From Pseudomonadota bacterium (GTDB taxonomy: Bacteria > Pseudomonadota > Gammaproteobacteria > Burkholderiales > Burkholderiaceae_C): DNA of 33,744 bases. The DNA lies in NCBI GenBank assembly GCA_023460715.1, contig JAEWPH010000017.1:1-33744 (forward strand). Reading direction: 5' to 3'. Shown here piece by piece: positions 31,635 to 33,744 of the stretch (position 1 is its first letter; the number at the start of each line of letters is the position of its first letter). The notes below the pieces were generated by a model that saw only the letters and a list, made by a program, of their open reading frames with translations, had not been told where the DNA came from and ran no database searches. The position numbers were made by a program, and so were the translations under genes.

Positions 31635-32252
31635 ATGCCGGTGGTCGCAGTTGCCAATCCCAAGGGCGGCGTGGGCAAGTCCACGCTGTCCACCAACATC
31701 GCCGGCTACTACGCCAGCCGCGGGCACGCCGTAGTGCTGGGCGATGCCGACCGGCAGCAGTCCGCGCGGCTGTGGCTGGGGCAGCGGCCGCCCGCCGCCC
31801 GGCCCATCGGCGCGTGGGATGTCCGCTCCGACCTGATCCCCCGGCCGCCCCAGGACGCCACCCATGCCGTGCTGGACACGCCCGCCGGCCTGCATGGCTG
31901 GCGCCTGAAGGATGTGCTCAAGCTGGCCGACAAGATCGTCGTGCCGCTGCAGCCCAGCGTGTTCGACATCTTCGCCACGCGGCAATTCCTGGACGAACTC
32001 GCCGAGCACCGCCATGGCGGCCGGGCGCAGGTCGGCATCGTCGGCATGCGGGTGGACGCGCGCACGCTGGCGGCGGAGCAGCTGCACACCTTCGTCGACA
32101 GCCTGGGCTTTCCGGTGCTGGGCTACCTCCGCGACACGCAGAACTACATCCACCTCGCCGCACACGGGCTGTCTCTGTTCGACGTGTCGCCCGGCCGCGT
32201 GGCGCGCGACCGGGAGCAGTGGCAGTCCATCTGCGACTGGCTGGACGCGTAG
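31635..32252 (+). CDS. Solitary ParA/MinD-type P-loop ATPase
   Basis: A 205-residue ParA-family ATPase. The deviant Walker A is KGGVGKST (residues 10-17) with the signature lysine. The next motif is GDADRQQSARLWL and Walker B is HAVLDTPAGL. No DNA-binding N-terminal domain and no parB follow, so this is not a plasmid or chromosome partition pair. Short ParA proteins of this kind position cellular cargo (for example chemoreceptor arrays or polar proteins) on the nucleoid; the cargo is unknown here. AGGAGG lies five bases before the ATG at 31635. The frame upstream from 31539 crosses a repeat and is not coding. Confidence 0.88.
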   Translation: MPVVAVANPKGGVGKSTLSTNIAGYYASRGHAVVLGDADRQQSARLWLGQRPPAARPIGAWDVRSDLIPRPPQDATHAVLDTPAGLHGWRLKDVLKLADKIVVPLQPSVFDIFATRQFLDELAEHRHGGRAQVGIVGMRVDARTLAAEQLHTFVDSLGFPVLGYLRDTQNYIHLAAHGLSLFDVSPGRVARDREQWQSICDWLDA

Positions 32253-32318
32253 AACCTGTTCCTTGAGGGTGTCGCCCGGCCGACAAGGGCGGCCAGCGCC
32301 TCGGCCTACAGTGCGCCG

Positions 32319-32783
32319 ATGAAAACCTTCCAGACCTATTCCGAGCTGGCCGCCTGCGTGGGCCAGGAAGTGGCCCTCACCGACTGGATCACGGTCACGC
32401 AAGCGCAGATCGATCAGTTCGCGCAGGCGACGGGCGACCACCAGTGGATCCACGTCGACCCCGAGCGCGCTGCGCAGGGCCCGTTCGGCACGCCCATCGC
32501 GCACGGCTTCCTGACGCTGTCGCTGTTGCCGCGCCTGTTCGAGTCGGCATTCCGCATCGACGGCGCGCGCATGGGCGTGAACTACGGCCTCAACCGCGTG
32601 CGCTTTCCGGCGCCGGTGCCGGTGAACAGCCGCCTGCGGGCGCGGCTGACGCTCCAGTCCGTGGAGCCGGCCGCGCCGGACGGCGTGCAGATGGCATGGC
32701 TGGTCACCATCGACCGGGAGGGGGGGGACAAGCCGGTGTGCGTGGCCGAGTCGCTGGTGCGCAACTACGGCGCCAAGCCCTGA
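32319..32783 (+). CDS. MaoC-family (R)-hydratase/dehydratase
   Basis: A 154-residue hot-dog-fold protein of the MaoC/NodN group. The hydratase motif is clear: IDQFAQATGDHQWIHVDPERA, then GPFGTPIAHGFLTLSLLPRLF, with the Asp and His thought to activate water. NYGLNRVRFPAPVPVNSRLRAR and the ending VAESLVRNYG are typical. It probably adds water to enoyl-CoA (R-specific), linking beta-oxidation to hydroxyacyl-CoA or polyhydroxyalkanoate. It stands alone, 66 bases after parA. The ribosome-binding site is not obvious. Confidence 0.9.
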   Translation: MKTFQTYSELAACVGQEVALTDWITVTQAQIDQFAQATGDHQWIHVDPERAAQGPFGTPIAHGFLTLSLLPRLFESAFRIDGARMGVNYGLNRVRFPAPVPVNSRLRARLTLQSVEPAAPDGVQMAWLVTIDREGGDKPVCVAESLVRNYGAKP

Positions 32784-32867
32784 GCCGGGACGATCGCCGG
32801 GTAGGCGATGGCCATCAGGCCCAGCAGCGGTGCCCGTCCCTCGCGGGCCGTGCTGCTGCCGCCGTGG

Positions 32868-33338
32868 TCAGCCGCCGTTGACGAAGCCGCACTGGCGCCA
32901 GGCCTCGAACACCGTCACGGCCACGGCGTTGGAAAGGTTCAGGCTGCGCTGGTCCGCCACCATGGGCAGGCGCAATTGCTGGGCGGGCGGGAAGGTTTCG
33001 CGCAGCTCGGGCGGCAGGCCGCGGGTCTCGGCGCCGAACACCAGCCAGTCGCCCGGCAGGAACAGGGTCTGGAAGACGCTCTGGGTGGCGTGGGTGGTGA
33101 GCGCGAACATGCGCGCCGGGTCGGGATGCTCGGTGCGCACCAGGGAGGTCCAGCCGGCATGGCGCTTGACCTCGGCGTACTCGTGGTAGTCGAGGCCGGC
33201 GCGGCGCATGTAGCGGTCTTCCATGGAGAAGCCCAGGGGCTCGACCAGGTGCAGCACGCAGCCCGTGTTGGCCGCCAGGCGGATCACGTTGCCGGTGTTG
33301 GGCGGGATTTCAGGCTCGACGAGAACGATGTGGAACAT
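32868..33338 (-). CDS. trmL: tRNA (cytidine(34)-2'-O)-methyltransferase TrmL
   Basis: A 156-residue SPOUT methyltransferase that 2'-O-methylates the wobble base of tRNA-Leu isoacceptors using S-adenosylmethionine. The three SPOUT motifs are NTGNVIRLAANTGCVLHLVEPLGF, LVFGAETRGLP and RSLNLSNAVAVTVFEAWRQ, which form the trefoil knot. Length and N-terminus (MFHIVLVEPEIPPN) match TrmL (YibK). The frame opens well upstream, but the ATG at 33338 fits the family. It is downstream of the comF-like gene on the same strand, an arrangement I recall from related genomes. Confidence 0.93.
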   Translation of the reverse strand: MFHIVLVEPEIPPNTGNVIRLAANTGCVLHLVEPLGFSMEDRYMRRAGLDYHEYAEVKRHAGWTSLVRTEHPDPARMFALTTHATQSVFQTLFLPGDWLVFGAETRGLPPELRETFPPAQQLRLPMVADQRSLNLSNAVAVTVFEAWRQCGFVNGG

Positions 33339-33436
33339 GCGGCTATTGTGATCGGGCAGGGCTGGGCCGACAGCGCACGTCGTAAACAAAAGTATCCGCG
33401 GGAGCCCGTCGCGCAGCCTTGGCAGGGCGACGGACG

Positions 33437-33719
33437 TCAGGGCGTGCGGGCCACGACCAGGGCCGTGATATGCACGGCGCCGGCCTCGCGCAGCACCCGC
33501 GCGGCGGCCTGCACGGTGGCGCCGGTTGTCATCACATCGTCCAGCAGCACGACGCGCCGGCCGGCGAGTTCCGGCGCCAGTGCAGGCTCCACCGCGAAGG
33601 CGCCGCGCAGGTTGCGCAGCCGCCGGTCGCGCGGCAGGCTGTGCTGGGCCGGCGTGTCGCGTGTGCGCAGCAGGGTTCGGGTGCGGGCCTTGCCCGGCGC
33701 CAGGGCGCGGGCGCGCCGC
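33437..33719 (-). CDS. ComF-family phosphoribosyltransferase-like protein (5' part missing)
   Basis: The C-terminal 93 residues or so of a ComF-type protein, linked to DNA uptake in competent bacteria. The phosphoribosyltransferase motif VVLLDDVMTTGATVQAAARVLREAGA is complete and is preceded by LLRTRDTPAQHSLPRDRRLRNLRGAFAV, both typical. The N-terminal zinc-finger part is off the contig. The apparent start at 33736 (MCISH) is encoded by an adapter-like sequence, so it is not a real start and the gene is 5'-truncated. Confidence 0.85.
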
Positions 33720-33744
33720 CTGTGGCTTATACACATCTCCGCGC
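33720..33744. other. Probable Nextera/Tn5 adapter remnant at the contig end
   Basis: The last 25 bases match the Nextera adapter (inverse Tn5 mosaic end followed by CCGAGC) at 22 of 25 positions. Read on the minus strand, the mosaic-end part is AGATGTGTATAAGCCACAG, with two mismatches to the standard 19-mer. This is probably a library artefact rather than genome. Confidence 0.85.

Noticed and set aside
32822..32858. Hairpin between the convergent MaoC and trmL genes as a terminator
   Set aside because: CAGCAGC/GCTGCTG pairs, but the inner stem is interrupted and no T-run follows on either side.
1..33744. CRISPR array, prophage, toxin-antitoxin or defence system
   Set aside because: I looked for regularly spaced repeats, integrase, nuclease and helicase motifs and small toxin-antitoxin pairs and saw none. 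The repeats present are dispersed and at gene borders.
1..33744. tRNA or rRNA genes
   Set aside because: No TTCGANNC arm with a matching acceptor stem and no rRNA-like block was seen on either strand by eye.

Overview
The window looks like one whole assembly contig from a high-GC betaproteobacterium, most likely family Comamonadaceae (Acidovorax or a close relative). I base this on gene content (Bug-type receptor, DUF1841 and DUF2145 proteins, pca genes under an IclR regulator), codon use, and several intergenic repeat families that I remember as typical of that family. No database search was run. There are no rRNA or tRNA genes, no CRISPR array, and no transposase or phage gene. The left end cuts off tamB. 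The right end cuts off a comF-like gene and runs into 25 bases resembling a Nextera/Tn5 sequencing adapter.

Layout. 1-4789 (minus): tamA-tamB, outer-membrane assembly. 4953-8007 (minus): a MoxR AAA+ ATPase and a VWA protein, separated by a small membrane protein and a GNAT acetyltransferase. 8107-8769: dihaem cytochrome c4, convergent across a bidirectional terminator with a sensor-GGDEF-EAL protein (8894-11425) that follows a DUF1841 gene. 12287-14022: a small membrane protein, then an exported protein coupled to a DUF2145 protein. 14048-23711: an aromatic-catabolism island. An IclR regulator (PcaR/PcaU type) diverges from pcaI-pcaJ-pcaF-pcaD, followed by a cyclase-family hydrolase, a YciI-like protein, an SDR oxidoreductase, an AtoE-type short-chain fatty acid transporter, catC and an orphan Bug receptor. 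23785-28529 (minus): a Fur-boxed TonB-dependent siderophore receptor, a PepSY membrane protein and two membrane proteins joined by ATGA overlaps. 28700-30604 (minus): a Kef-type cation/proton antiporter. 30842-33719: LysE exporter, solitary ParA, MaoC-type hydratase, trmL and the truncated comF-like gene.

How the genes work together. The pca/cat genes cover every step from muconolactone to succinyl-CoA plus acetyl-CoA: CatC isomerises muconolactone, PcaD opens the enol-lactone, PcaIJ adds CoA and PcaF cleaves. The ring-cleavage and muconate-cycloisomerising enzymes are absent from the window. Four genes of unknown role (cyclase, YciI, SDR, AtoE) lie between pcaD and catC and are the best candidate for an undescribed catabolic branch. 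The iron locus forms a second unit.

Non-coding structure is unusually rich. A short repeat family with a GCGCTT/AAGCGC core occurs five times. One copy supplies the last codons of an acetyltransferase and another supplies the ribosome-binding site of pcaJ. A roughly 270 bp element with 33 bp terminal inverted repeats and two long internal hairpins sits inside the iron operon.
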